DNA from: Pseudomonas paralcaligenes
GTDB taxonomy: Bacteria; Pseudomonadota; Gammaproteobacteria; Pseudomonadales; Pseudomonadaceae
Reading direction: 5' to 3'
NCBI RefSeq assembly: GCF_019655855.1
Contig: NZ_BPFX01000016.1
Span: 84,129-148,128, forward strand
Length of the DNA stretch: 64,000 nt
A program made the translations under genes and the position numbers. Every line of letters starts with the position of its first letter. The stretch's first letter is position 1. Below the pieces are notes generated by a model, which was not told where the DNA came from, made no database searches, and saw only the letters and a list, made by a program, of their open reading frames with translations. This document shows positions 36,649 through 45,132 of this stretch, in pieces.

Positions 36649-37101
36649 TCAAACTATGTCGCTTGCCGGGTTCAGAGCGCTTTCGAACAGCAGGCGGGTG
36701 AGCCGCGCGACCTTCTCGCTGCTGTGCTGGGCGAGCGCCTCGCGCAGCTGCCAGGCGAGGGTGGCGTGGACGCGGCGCACGCCCGGTGGCAGTCCGTCGC
36801 CCTGGGGCAGAACATGGGGAACGGCGCGGGACAGGCGCAGGAAGCCCTTCTCGGTGAGCACCGCCTGGTCCAGCGCGTCGTAGGCGATGGTGCTCTCGAA
36901 GCGCAGGAAACCCTCCTCGGCCAGCCACAGCAGGGCGCCGAGGCAGGCCTGGTGGCGCTTGCTGGGCAGGCCGAACTCGTCGGGCTCCTCGCGGCCGATC
37001 AGATCTTCCACGTAGAGCGCGACCTTGCGCGGAAAGGCCTGGTAGAGCAGCAGCAGGCCGCTGGCGGCATCCTTGTAGAACTCGTCGATTTGCAGGTCCA
37101 A
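36649..37101 (-). CDS. Conserved Pseudomonas hypothetical protein
   Basis: This 150-residue protein (DLQIDEFYKDAASGLLLLYQAFPRK...) is one I remember as conserved across pseudomonads, but I know no function. Features are a helical N-terminus, GLPSKRHQACLGALLWLAEEGFL resembling a small winged-helix-like unit, and a positively charged C-terminus. The start is a TTG at 37101 after AAGGATGTAGCG; no ATG is available in the first 20 codons, and the frame further upstream overlaps the lysR gene. Confidence 0.7.
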   Translation of the reverse strand: MDLQIDEFYKDAASGLLLLYQAFPRKVALYVEDLIGREEPDEFGLPSKRHQACLGALLWLAEEGFLRFESTIAYDALDQAVLTEKGFLRLSRAVPHVLPQGDGLPPGVRRVHATLAWQLREALAQHSSEKVARLTRLLFESALNPASDIV

Positions 37102-37217
37102 CGCTACATCCTTCTCGATCAGTCTCTCGCCTGGCCGCCTCCAGGGGCGCCGGTCGTCACGGTGGGCAGATGCTGAACGCTGCCCGCGCACGAGGCAAGC
37201 GCATTGTGTGCGCCGCT

Positions 37218-38102
37218 CTACTGCCCCGCCAGGAAGGTCACCAGTTGCCGGGCATGGGACGACAGGGATTCCCAGTCCTTGATGCAGAGGCGCAGTTCCC
37301 GCGTGGCCCAGGCGTCGTCCAGGGCGACCGGGCTGACCGGCAGTTCGAGGGCGAAGCGCGCCGCCGCGGCTTCGGGCAGCAGGGCGATGCCCACGCGCTG
37401 GGCGACCAGCTGGGCGATAGCGTCGAAGCTGGGCGCGCGTACCCGGATGCGCAGCGGCCTGGCCTGGCGGGTGGCCATTTCCTCGACGAAGCGCTGCATG
37501 GCGCGTTCCGCCGGCAGGCCGACGAAGGGATGGTCGAGCGCGTCGCGCAGCTCGATCGACGGGCGGCCGGCCAGCGGGTGGTCGCGGGGCACCAGCATGA
37601 CCAGCTTGTCGTGGCGGAAGGGCAGCGACAGCAGGCCCCCGGTGGGCAGGTTGCCGTCGTAGACGCCGATCTCGCATTCCCCGCTCTGCACGGCGCGCAG
37701 CACCTCGACGCTCTTCTGTTCCACCAGTTGCAGGTCCACTTCCGGGTAGTCGGCGAGGAACGGGCCGAGGGTGGCCGGCAGGAAGGTGCTGTTGGCCACC
37801 GTGGTGGCGGAGAGGTTGAGCGAGATGCGGCGCCGGCCGGAGAGGTCGCCGAGCATTTCCCTGAGCCTTTCCGCCTCGCCGAGCACGCCGCGGGCGCGCT
37901 CCAGGATCAGGCGGCCGGTCGGGGTCGCCGTCATGCCGTCGGCCCGGCGCTCGAACAGGGTCAGGCCGTAGCGCTGCTCGAACTGGCGCAGGCGGGTGCT
38001 GGCGGCGGAAACGGCGATGGGGAAGGTCGCGGCGGCCTTGCTCAGGCTGCCGGTTGCATCGATGGCCGCCAGCAGGCGCAGGTCGGTGAGGTCGAAGTGC
38101 AT
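37218..38102 (-). CDS. LysR-family transcriptional regulator
   Basis: The 294-residue regulator has an N-terminal winged helix-turn-helix (LRLLAAIDATGSLSKAAATFPIAVSAASTRLRQ, residues about 8-40) and a C-terminal effector-binding domain typical of LysR proteins. It is divergent from the EamA transporter at 38204, with a LysR-type box between them, so it probably controls that transporter and itself. The inducer is unknown. Confidence 0.9.
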   Translation of the reverse strand: MHFDLTDLRLLAAIDATGSLSKAAATFPIAVSAASTRLRQFEQRYGLTLFERRADGMTATPTGRLILERARGVLGEAERLREMLGDLSGRRRISLNLSATTVANSTFLPATLGPFLADYPEVDLQLVEQKSVEVLRAVQSGECEIGVYDGNLPTGGLLSLPFRHDKLVMLVPRDHPLAGRPSIELRDALDHPFVGLPAERAMQRFVEEMATRQARPLRIRVRAPSFDAIAQLVAQRVGIALLPEAAAARFALELPVSPVALDDAWATRELRLCIKDWESLSSHARQLVTFLAGQ

Positions 38103-38153
38103 CAGGGTTTCTCCTGTGGCGAACGCCCTGTTCGTGAAAATGAGATTCTAGCG

Positions 38154-38170
38154 TGGCGGCGTTATCGCCA
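38154..38170. promoter_or_regulatory. Candidate LysR-type regulator box
   Basis: TGGCG-N7-CGCCA is a perfect dyad in the 101-base interval between the divergent lysR and transporter genes. It matches the T-N11-A form expected for LysR binding. Confidence 0.5.
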
Positions 38171-38203
38171 GAATAAGGCTCTGCCTCCCTGCCGTGGATC
38201 GTC

Positions 38204-39172
38204 ATGAGTTCCCTGTCCCTGCTTTACCGCCGTTGCCTGGCCGATGGGCGCCTGTTCGCCGTCCTGTCGGCCACGGGCTTCAGCCTCAAGGCCATCTTCG
38301 TCAAGCTGGCCTACGCGGCCGGCCCGGTCGATGCCCTCACCCTGCTGGCGCTGCGCATGGGCCTGGCCCTGCCGCTGTTCGCCTGGCTGCTGTGGCTGAG
38401 CCGCGGCGAGCAGGGCGAGGCCGTGGGCGCCGCGGACGTGGCGCGCATCCTGCTGCTGGGGCTGCTCGGCTACTACCTGTCGAGCCTGTTCGATTTCTAC
38501 GGGCTTGAGCACATCAGCGCTGGGCTGGAGCGGCTGATCCTGTTCACTTACCCGACCCTGGTGCTGCTGCTCCAGGCGCTGGTGCTGCGCGAGCGACCGA
38601 GCCTGCGCACGCTGCTGGCGATGGGTGTGTGCTACGCGGGGCTGGGCATCGCCTTCGTCCATGACGTGGGCGTGGCCGAGGCCGGTTCGGATGTGATGGT
38701 GGGCGCCGCCTGGGTGTTCGCCAGCGCGGTGACCTACGCGCTGTACTACTTCGGCGCCGGGGTCATGCTCAGGCGCCTGGGCTCGATGCGCCTGGCCGGG
38801 CTGGCCGGCGGCGCGTCCTCGCTGATGGTGCTGGTGCACTACGGGGTGGCCGGCGACACGGCGCAGCTCGCCAGCCTGCCACTCTCGATCTGGGGCTTCG
38901 CAGCGGCGATGGCGCTGTGCTCGACGGTGTTGCCGATCTACTGGATGGCGCTGGCGATCCAGCGCATGGGGCCGACCCAGACCGCGGCGGTGGGCAACCT
39001 GGGGCCGGTGCTGACCCTGCTGGCGTCGTGGGCGGTGCTGAGCGAGTCGGTGTCCCTGTACCAACTGGTCGGGTTGGGACTGGTGCTACTGGGCGTCTCG
39101 CGCCTGAAGCCGTCGCGTCCGGCGGCGCCCGCGGCGGCAGCCCGCAAGCCGGATGTCCAGCCGCTGCGCTAG
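38204..39172 (+). CDS. EamA-family DMT transporter
   Basis: The 322-residue inner-membrane protein has about ten helices in two EamA repeats, with GLEHISAGLERLILFTYPTL at the end of the first and MGPTQTAAVGNLGPVLTLLAS in the second. It is probably an exporter for a metabolite or amino acid. It is transcribed divergently from the LysR regulator, the usual pairing for inducible efflux. Confidence 0.9.
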   Translation: MSSLSLLYRRCLADGRLFAVLSATGFSLKAIFVKLAYAAGPVDALTLLALRMGLALPLFAWLLWLSRGEQGEAVGAADVARILLLGLLGYYLSSLFDFYGLEHISAGLERLILFTYPTLVLLLQALVLRERPSLRTLLAMGVCYAGLGIAFVHDVGVAEAGSDVMVGAAWVFASAVTYALYYFGAGVMLRRLGSMRLAGLAGGASSLMVLVHYGVAGDTAQLASLPLSIWGFAAAMALCSTVLPIYWMALAIQRMGPTQTAAVGNLGPVLTLLASWAVLSESVSLYQLVGLGLVLLGVSRLKPSRPAAPAAAARKPDVQPLR

Positions 39173-39182
39173 CGCGGCGGGG

Positions 39183-39329
39183 TCAGCCCATGCGTGCCTT
39201 CATGGCCTGGCGGATGAAGGCGCGCTCCTCGGGTGGCAGATGGCAGCAGAAGCGCATCATCAAGCGTGCATCCGGGGTCAGGGGTTCGCGCAGCTGGCGT
39301 GGCCGGCTGTCATCTCTGGTCTTGTTCAT
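39183..39329 (-). CDS. Small basic protein of 48 residues
   Basis: A short reading frame encodes MNKTRDDSRPRQLREPL..., followed by a helical section with MMRFCCHLPPEERAFIRQ. It is preceded by GAGAGGA 8 bases before its ATG, a good ribosome binding site. It converges with the EamA gene and lies downstream of the cold-shock gene on the same strand. I do not recognise it; the composition and the twin Cys suggest a real small protein. Confidence 0.5.
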   Translation of the reverse strand: MNKTRDDSRPRQLREPLTPDARLMMRFCCHLPPEERAFIRQAMKARMG

Positions 39330-39382
39330 CCTCTATGTCCTCTCGCCATCGCCCGGAGCCTGCCGGGCCATCATCAGAAGAA

Positions 39383-39400
39383 AGCCCGCCGAAGCGGGCT
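39383..39400 (-). terminator. Hairpin after the cold-shock gene
   Basis: AGCCCGC-TTCG-GCGGGCT on the minus strand is a 7-bp stem with a stable UUCG-type loop followed by TTCTTC. It fits a weak terminator for the cold-shock gene or a processing hairpin before the 48-residue gene. Confidence 0.6.
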
Positions 39401-39404
39401 CTCC

Positions 39405-39425
39405 GCCTGACCTGACAGGTCAGGC
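39405..39425. repeat. Perfect palindrome across the cold-shock stop codon
   Basis: GCCTGACCTG-A-CAGGTCAGGC is a 10-bp inverted repeat with one central base that covers the last codons and the stop of the cold-shock gene. It could be a cruciform or a regulator site; no matching function is known. Confidence 0.5.
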
Positions 39426-39629
39426 GATCTGCACGCGCTCCGCCATCGGCCCTTTCTGGCCGGCGGCGACCAGGAAGGAAACGCGCTGCCCCTCGTTGAG
39501 CGTGCGGTAGCCTTCGGCCTCGATCTGGCGGAAGTGCACGAACACGTCGGGACCTTGGTCCGGCGTGATGAAGCCGAAGCCCTTGTCGGCGTTGAACCAT
39601 TTGACGATACCGTTTTGGCGATCTGCCAT
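39420..39629 (-). CDS. Cold-shock domain protein (CspA family)
   Basis: This 69-residue single-stranded nucleic-acid-binding protein has RNP1 KGFGFI and RNP2 VFVHF. It acts as an RNA chaperone. Length and the [14 protein letters not shown] opening are those of the CspA/CspD group. The start at 39629 follows CTGGAGAGAGACATC; an upstream in-frame segment lies in the 5' leader and is rejected. Confidence 0.94.
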   Translation of the reverse strand: MADRQNGIVKWFNADKGFGFITPDQGPDVFVHFRQIEAEGYRTLNEGQRVSFLVAAGQKGPMAERVQIA

Positions 39630-39916
39630 GATGTCTCTCTCCAGGGTAGGTAACGACCGGGCCAGGCCCGGGCACACCGTTGCACGTGAAGCCGGGCCGA
39701 GGAGATGATCGAACATTCGCCGTACCGCTTAACCGAGCAGTCAGTGCTTGCAGTGCTAGAGAGCCTGGCCGCTCGGGGATAGTTCGAAGAACTTTTGCCG
39801 GCCGCCCTGTTTCATGATCCGGTTCCGAAAACGGGCGATCCGCTGCCGCCGCGCTTCCATGTTGCGGCCACGAGCGGTACAACGAAGCAGGCTGCAATTG
39901 CACGGGAAGAAGATTG

Positions 39917-42118
39917 ATGGCGGACTGGCTGCAGGGCGGTGAAGCGATGGCCGACCGTATCCGCGACCACGACTGGGCTTCCACGCCGCTGGGGCCTCGC
40001 GAGCACTGGCCTGACGTGCTGAAGACCACGGTCGCGCTCTGCCTCGGCTCGCATTTCCCCCAGGCCATCGTCTGGGGACGCGAGCTGATCACCCTGCACA
40101 ATGATGCCTTCGCGCCGATCCTCGGCGGCAAGCCGCCGGCGCTGGGCCGGCCGTTCAGCGAGGTGTGGAAGGAGGCCTGGAGCGACATCCGCCACATCGC
40201 GGAAAAGGCCCTGGCCGGCCAGGCCACCTTCATCGAGAACTTCCCCCTGTTGATCGAGCGTGGCGACAGCCGCGAGCTGGCCTACTTCACCTTCTGCTAC
40301 AGCCCCATCCGCGACCACACCGGCGAGGTGGTCGGCATCCTCGACACGGTAGTCGAGACCACCGCCACGGTGGTCGCCCACCAGCGCGTGTGCTTCCTCG
40401 ACGAGCTGAGCCGCGCCGTGGCGGACGCCACCAGCGCCGACATGATCATGGCGACCATCACCCGCATGCTCGGCGAGCACCTGCGAATCTCCAGCTGCGC
40501 CTACGCCGACATGGACGCCGACGCGGACGGCTTCACCGTGCGCGGCGACTGGGTGGCGCCGGGCTCGTCGCACCTGGTGGGCCGCTACCGCCTGGTGGAC
40601 TTCGGCCGCCTGGCGGTGAACAACCTGGGCCTAGGCCGGCCGCTGGTGATCAACAACAACCGCGAGGAACTGGCGGAGGAAGAAGCCGCGACGTTCCAGG
40701 CGCTGGGCATCACCGCCACCCTGTGCATTCCCCTGGTCAAGGAGGGCCGTCTGACCGCGCTGATGGCGATCCATGACCGCATACCCCGGCTCTGGTCCGA
40801 GTACGAGCTGGCGCTGGTCAGCGAGGTCGCCGAGCGCTGCTGGGCGCACATCGAGCGGGTGCGCGCCGACGCCGAGCTGCGTACGGCGATGGCCGCCCTA
40901 GCGACCCTCAACGCCACCCTCGAGGAGCGCGTCGAGGAGCGTACCGCGCAACTGGTCGAGACCGAGGCGGCGCTGCGCCAGTCGCAGAAGCTCGAAGCCA
41001 TCGGCCAGCTGACCGGCGGCGTGGCGCACGACTTCAACAACCTGCTGACCATCGTCCGTTCCTGCCTGCACTTCCTCCAGCGCGGCAACCTCTCCGAGGA
41101 GCGCCGTGGCCACTACCTGAAGACCGTGGCCGACACCGTGGAGCGGGGCGCCAAGCTGACCGCCCAGTTGCTCGCCTTCGCCCGGCGCCAGGCGCTCAAC
41201 CCGGAGGTGTTCGAGGCAGGTCAGCGCCTGCGCGCCATCGGCGACATCCTGGACACCGCCACCGGCGCCTGCGTGCAGGTGGCGCTGGAGCTGCCGGACG
41301 AACCCTGCCACGTCCGCGCGGACCTGAGCCAATTGGAGACGGCCTTCGTCAACCTCGCCATCAACGCCCGCGACGCCATGGACGGCGAGGGCCGGCTGGT
41401 GCTGCGACTGGCCGCCAACCAGGCGCTGCCGCCCATCCGCGGTCACGCCGGGCAGGACGGGCCGTTCGCCGCCATCTCGGTGAGCGACACCGGCTCGGGC
41501 ATCGACCCGGAGTTGATGGAACGGATATTCGAGCCCTTCTTCACCACCAAGGCCGCCGGCCAGGGCACCGGCCTGGGCCTGTCCCAGGTGTTTGGCTTCG
41601 CCAAGCAGTCGGGCGGCGACGTGCAGGTGACCAGCGTGCGGGGCGAGGGCACCACCTTCACCCTGTACCTGCCGCAGGTGGCGCCGGAGCCGGACGCGGA
41701 GGGGGGCGGCGATGAGACCCTGCCCGGCGACGGTGGCCAGCGGCGGGTCCTGGTGGTCGAGGACAACCCGGAGGTGGGCGCCTTCGCCGCGCAGATCCTC
41801 ACTGACCTCGGCTACCGCAGCACCTGGGTGACCTCGGCCGAGGAGGCTCTGGAACGGCTGGGGGCGACCGGGCAGGATTTCGATGCGGTGTTTTCCGACC
41901 TGATCATGCCCGGCATGGGCGGCATCGCCCTGGCCAGCGAGATCAGGCGCCGCCGCGCCGACCTGCCGGTGATTCTCACCTCGGGCTACAGCCATGCCTT
42001 GGCGGACGGCGCGCACCAGGGCTTCGAGTTCCTGCCCAAGCCGTACTCCGCCGAGCAGGTGTCCCGCGCCTTGCACAGCGCATTGGGCGCCGTGGCGAAG
42101 GCGGACCGCGCCTCCTGA
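39917..42118 (+). CDS. Hybrid sensor histidine kinase with PAS, GAF and receiver domains
   Basis: The 733-residue protein is soluble. An N-terminal PAS-type domain (about 1-145, typical of light/redox sensor kinases), a GAF domain (about 160-320), a coiled linker, HisKA with phospho-acceptor His near 372 (GGVAHDFNNLLT), HATPase with ISVSDTGSGIDP and TGLGLSQVFG, and a C-terminal receiver with phospho-Asp near 660 (FSDLIMPGMGG) follow one another. It probably passes phosphate to a further partner, not found nearby. The ATG at 39917 is preferred to a TTG three bases earlier. Confidence 0.94.
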   Translation: MADWLQGGEAMADRIRDHDWASTPLGPREHWPDVLKTTVALCLGSHFPQAIVWGRELITLHNDAFAPILGGKPPALGRPFSEVWKEAWSDIRHIAEKALAGQATFIENFPLLIERGDSRELAYFTFCYSPIRDHTGEVVGILDTVVETTATVVAHQRVCFLDELSRAVADATSADMIMATITRMLGEHLRISSCAYADMDADADGFTVRGDWVAPGSSHLVGRYRLVDFGRLAVNNLGLGRPLVINNNREELAEEEAATFQALGITATLCIPLVKEGRLTALMAIHDRIPRLWSEYELALVSEVAERCWAHIERVRADAELRTAMAALATLNATLEERVEERTAQLVETEAALRQSQKLEAIGQLTGGVAHDFNNLLTIVRSCLHFLQRGNLSEERRGHYLKTVADTVERGAKLTAQLLAFARRQALNPEVFEAGQRLRAIGDILDTATGACVQVALELPDEPCHVRADLSQLETAFVNLAINARDAMDGEGRLVLRLAANQALPPIRGHAGQDGPFAAISVSDTGSGIDPELMERIFEPFFTTKAAGQGTGLGLSQVFGFAKQSGGDVQVTSVRGEGTTFTLYLPQVAPEPDAEGGGDETLPGDGGQRRVLVVEDNPEVGAFAAQILTDLGYRSTWVTSAEEALERLGATGQDFDAVFSDLIMPGMGGIALASEIRRRRADLPVILTSGYSHALADGAHQGFEFLPKPYSAEQVSRALHSALGAVAKADRAS

Positions 42119-42119
42119 C

Positions 42120-42914
42120 TCAGCGTCTCCGTGCGAGGCCGTCGATCTCGCACCTGACCTGGTGCACGAAGGCGGCGACCTCCCGTGGCCGGCGGGCCAG
42201 GTCGTCTGCGGCTTCGCCCAGATAGGCCGCGCGGGCGCTTGCCAGCACGGGACAATGGGTCTCCGGCAGCCGCTGCAGTGCCCACGTGGCGGCTGCATCC
42301 TTCGCCGCGATGCGGCCGGTGCACAGGGTGTACCAGATGCGTGCCAGGGCGAGCACCACGTTGCGCTCGTCGCCCTGCCAGTCGGCGGCCTCGTTCCACT
42401 GGGTGACGGTGTCGAGCAGCGCGCGCACCAGGTCGGTCTCGGGCACCGGTGCGAACAGCTCCGTGGCGGGCGGGCCGATCAGGGCGACGCCGTGCTGCCG
42501 GACCTTGGTCAGCAGGATCGCCAGGTCAGGGTCCGCAATCGGGGGCTCGATCGCGCCAGCCTCGATCCCTTCGCGCAGCCATTCGCCGAACTGCAGCTCG
42601 CGCCGCGCCGGGTAGCGCCAGGGGACAACCTCGCTGTGGACCACCACTGTCACCTCCAGCGCGCGCAGCGGGCCGTCGGGCACTGGCCAGGCCGACACCG
42701 CGAGCAGTCCGTGCATCAGCGCCCGGCGGGTCGCCTCGTTCAGCGGCGCCGAGACAGTCACCAGCAGGTCGATGTCGCTCAGCGGTCTGAGCCCACCGTC
42801 GACCGCCGAGCCGAACAGGTGGACGGCCAGCGGTGCCTGGCCGAGGTGGCGGGCGAGCACATCGAGTGCCGCCGCGAGTTGCGCGGCGATTTCAGCCGGG
42901 GGCGAGGTGTTCAT
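42120..42914 (-). CDS. aadA: AadA-like aminoglycoside 3''-adenylyltransferase
   Basis: The 264-residue enzyme belongs to the ANT(3'')-I family, which adenylylates streptomycin and spectinomycin. The nucleotidyl-transferase site reads GSAVDGGLRPLSDIDLLV near 36-53, and the WRYPARRELQFGEW and AILLTKVRQHGVALIGP blocks are those of AadA. There are no integron attC or intI features nearby, so it looks like a native chromosomal relative rather than a cassette. An IS-like inverted-repeat element ends 39 bases upstream of the ATG. Confidence 0.9.
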   Translation of the reverse strand: MNTSPPAEIAAQLAAALDVLARHLGQAPLAVHLFGSAVDGGLRPLSDIDLLVTVSAPLNEATRRALMHGLLAVSAWPVPDGPLRALEVTVVVHSEVVPWRYPARRELQFGEWLREGIEAGAIEPPIADPDLAILLTKVRQHGVALIGPPATELFAPVPETDLVRALLDTVTQWNEAADWQGDERNVVLALARIWYTLCTGRIAAKDAAATWALQRLPETHCPVLASARAAYLGEAADDLARRPREVAAFVHQVRCEIDGLARRR

Positions 42915-42952
42915 CCGCGAAGCGATCCTGGGCCGGTAGACGGCGCATCCTG

Positions 42953-43123
42953 GGGTCTGTACGAAAAGTCGTCGAGCGAAGGTCAGGCGAGGGCTAGGCG
43001 CCCCCACAAAAACGGGTGAGGAAGCGGACTGGGCTCGCATGCGAGTTTACGAGTTGTAAATGAGCATTCCGAACCCGTTTTTAACGAAGCATCACCGAAC
43101 GTAGGCACTTTTCGTACAGAGCC
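42953..43123. mobile_element. 171-bp MITE-like element upstream of aadA
   Basis: The termini are GGGTCTGTACGAAAAGT and, on the other strand, GGCTCTGTACGAAAAGT: 16 of 17 match, in inverted orientation. A second perfect inverted repeat, AAAAACGGGT/ACCCGTTTTT, lies inside, plus CTCGCATGCGAG. No coding frame and no clear target duplication are visible, so it is a deleted insertion sequence or a MITE. The parent family cannot be told from these ends. Confidence 0.65.
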
Positions 43124-43144
43124 TAGCGCGAGCCTCGCGGCGGA

Positions 43145-43432
43145 TCACTCCAGCATACCGGGGTCGGTCCGCCCGTCGCCATGCTCGCCGCCCGGCGCCT
43201 GCGGGTCATGGCTGTCGCCGTGCTGGCCCTCGGGCACCTGGTCGCCGTCGAGGCTGTCCGGCTGTTCTGCCGGGCTGGAGCGTAGATCGTCGCTGCGCGG
43301 CTGCTCGTGGCGCTGTGGCTGGCTGGCGTTGGCGTCCGGGTCGGCCGGGTCCTGGTCGGTGTGCTTGTGGGCCTGTGCGGAGAGGGCGATCAGGGTGCCC
43401 AGCACGAGGGCGGCGTGGCGTAGCGTGTTCAT
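43145..43432 (-). CDS. Small secreted His/Asp/Pro-rich protein
   Basis: This 95-residue protein has a signal peptide (ending ALSAQA near residue 21) and a low-complexity, hydrophilic mature part with many His, Asp and Gln residues (HKHTDQDPADPD). It resembles putative metal-buffering envelope peptides but I recognise no family. A start at 43432 gives a proper signal sequence. Confidence 0.65.
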   Translation of the reverse strand: MNTLRHAALVLGTLIALSAQAHKHTDQDPADPDANASQPQRHEQPRSDDLRSSPAEQPDSLDGDQVPEGQHGDSHDPQAPGGEHGDGRTDPGMLE

Positions 43433-43688
43433 GAAAGGTAGCTCCCGCTGCGGGTTGGCGTCCGGACCGGAGCGGCCCGTCGTGGGCGGCCTCTGCCGAT
43501 GCCCGTATAGAGGTTCGTGGCGTGATGGCGCGCTGGAGTTCCACCCGCGCGACCTGCGTGCTTCGCCAGCCTACCGCTCGTCCGTCATTCGCCAGCGAAG
43601 CGTGGAAATAGACGGAACGCCTCGCGACGGGCGCCCCTCCACTGAAACGCATGGGGCAATGTCGCCCCGCCATGCAGGAGATACCGAA

Positions 43689-43847
43689 ATGAGCAACAAG
43701 AACCCGGGTAACTTCGCCAATGACCGCCAGAAGGCCTCCGAGGCCGGCCGCAAGGGCGGCCAGAACACTGGCGGCGTCGCCAATGACCGCCAGAAAACGA
43801 CCGAATCCGGCCGCAAGGGTGGTGAGAGCCGCGGTGGCCGCCAGTAG
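43689..43847 (+). CDS. KGG-domain stress-induced small protein
   Basis: The 52-residue glycine-rich protein contains two repeats of the KGG motif (NDRQKASEAGRKGGQ and NDRQKTTESGRKGGE). Members are induced in stationary phase or stress (the con-10/YciG type) and have no known biochemical role. AGGAGATACCGAA precedes the ATG. Confidence 0.88.
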   Translation: MSNKNPGNFANDRQKASEAGRKGGQNTGGVANDRQKTTESGRKGGESRGGRQ

Positions 43848-43863
43848 GCGAACCCCGCGCAGG

Positions 43864-43884
43864 GGAGGCCCGTCACGGGCCTCC
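43864..43884. terminator. Hairpin downstream of the KGG gene
   Basis: GGAGGCCCG and CGGGCCTCC pair perfectly around TCA, but there is no T-tract, so termination would be weak or Rho-assisted. Confidence 0.5.
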
Positions 43885-43910
43885 TCCGCCCGCTGAGAAA
43901 GCGGGAAACC

Positions 43911-44039
43911 GTGACCGGAACGGGCCATGAACAGGACTTCTCCAGCATCAGCGCGAACGCGGCGCTGGTGATCCTCACGCTGATCATCACTGACGTTGGC
44001 GCCTCGCTGCTCAAGCGTCGCGCGGAACGCTCCGCCTAG
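43911..44039 (+). CDS. Possible 42-residue membrane peptide
   Basis: A frame starting at GTG 43911 (TGTGHEQDFSSISANAALVIL...) has one hydrophobic helix followed by a basic tail, KRRAERSA. The upstream GGGAA is a weak ribosome binding site. It may be a small membrane protein or a chance frame. Confidence 0.3.
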   Translation: MTGTGHEQDFSSISANAALVILTLIITDVGASLLKRRAERSA

Positions 44040-44606
44040 CCTCATCGACGGCTCGCTCACCCTCCTCGTCGAAGACAGCGTGCCACTGACCTGGCGCCTC
44101 CAGCGGTATCGGTCGCATGTCCCGCCACGGCAGCACGTCGCTGCTGCTCGGCTGGGGGACTGCTGCCTGGCCACCACAGGCTCCGGTGGCACCCCACCTG
44201 CTCACCGGCCTGTATGACGCCAAGTTCGATCGGGTGCCGTCGCGCAGCATGCTGAAGGAGTGGTGGGGGCTCAGCGCGGGCGCCGCAGGTATTGGTGCAG
44301 CGCCTGCTCCGCCTCTGTGGCGGCGCGCACCAGCAGCCGCAGGGCGCCGGTCTTTTCGTCGGTGTCCATGGGGAGTGCGCGTATAGCTCGACGGCCCACA
44401 GCGCCTGGTTGCCGGTATCGAGCAACTGTTGCACGTCGTTGACCTTTTGCCTGGCCATGCCTTTCCTCCAGCGGCTCCGGTGGGGTGGGCAACGAAAGAG
44501 AGCAGCATGGCCGGTCGGAATGCACATTCATCTGTCGTAGACTCGCCCCACCCGAGGCCGCCAAGGCCTCTTCTTTTTTCAGTTCGCGAGATGACGGGAG
44601 ACAACC
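44040..44606. other. Decayed stretch between KGG gene and acidic protein gene
   Basis: This stretch is GC-rich but has no intact conserved gene. On the plus strand 44117-44290 reads HLLTGLYDAKFDRVP...LKEWWGLS, recalling a truncated DUF1266-like piece. On the minus strand lies the frameshifted gene at 44271-44458. The region looks like a site of gene loss. Confidence 0.4.
44271..44458 (-). pseudogene. Frameshifted small gene
   Basis: Starting at 44458 after a strong GGAGGAAAGGC site, the frame MARQKVNDVQQLLDTGNQAL... continues to about 44370. A second frame then picks up exactly at MDTDEKTGALRLLVRAATEA and runs to a stop at 44271. Together they make a coherent 62-residue helical protein, but the length is 188 bases, not a multiple of three. 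Either one base was lost or gained, or the sequence has an error. The family is not recognised. Confidence 0.45.
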
Positions 44607-44963
44607 ATGAGCCTGAAAGACCACGTCGACGCCCTGGACTGCACCGTCTACCGCCCGGACGAGAACGACCCGGACGCCGAGGAGCTGGAGCTGGGTGATG
44701 CCCGCATCCTCATCGAGGGCTCCTTCGAGGCGCCGGCCGAGTGGGATGCTGCCGAGCGCGAGGACTACTTCGACGACAGCGATCCGTCCCTGTTCGTCAC
44801 CGCGCGCATCGAGTGCGAGGCCAAGGCGGACAGCGACGTCTGGTTCGTCGCCGAGCCGGGCGACTACGTGGCGGTGATGCGCGGCCTGCAGGTGGAGATG
44901 TACTACGTCTACGACCTGGCGGACCGCAGCTATGTGCTGATCCGCGACGACCAGCTGGACTGA
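44607..44963 (+). CDS. Small acidic protein of unknown function
   Basis: The 118-residue protein is very acidic (clusters of D/E such as DENDPDAEELELGD) and alpha/beta in appearance, with AEPGDYVAVMRGLQVEM near its end. The ATG follows GGGAGACAACC. I know no family; it appears monocistronic and is followed by a REP palindrome. Confidence 0.75.
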   Translation: MSLKDHVDALDCTVYRPDENDPDAEELELGDARILIEGSFEAPAEWDAAEREDYFDDSDPSLFVTARIECEAKADSDVWFVAEPGDYVAVMRGLQVEMYYVYDLADRSYVLIRDDQLD

Positions 44964-44993
44964 GTGCCTGTTCCGTGTGCCGAGAAGACGACT

Positions 44994-45060
44994 GTAGGAG
45001 CGGCCTTGGCCGCGAAGCTTTTACCGTGTCATCTCGGTTCGCGGCTGAAGTCGCTCCTGC
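44994..45060. repeat. REP palindrome
   Basis: GTAGGAGCGGCCTTGGCCGC and the imperfect complement ending TCGCTCCTGC form a REP doublet downstream of the acidic protein gene. Confidence 0.8.
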
Positions 45061-45132
45061 TGCATCTATCTTCTGTTCTCGCGAGATTTTGAACAGGCTC
45101 CGGGAGCCTGCTCACGCTCTGCCGCGCGCCGG

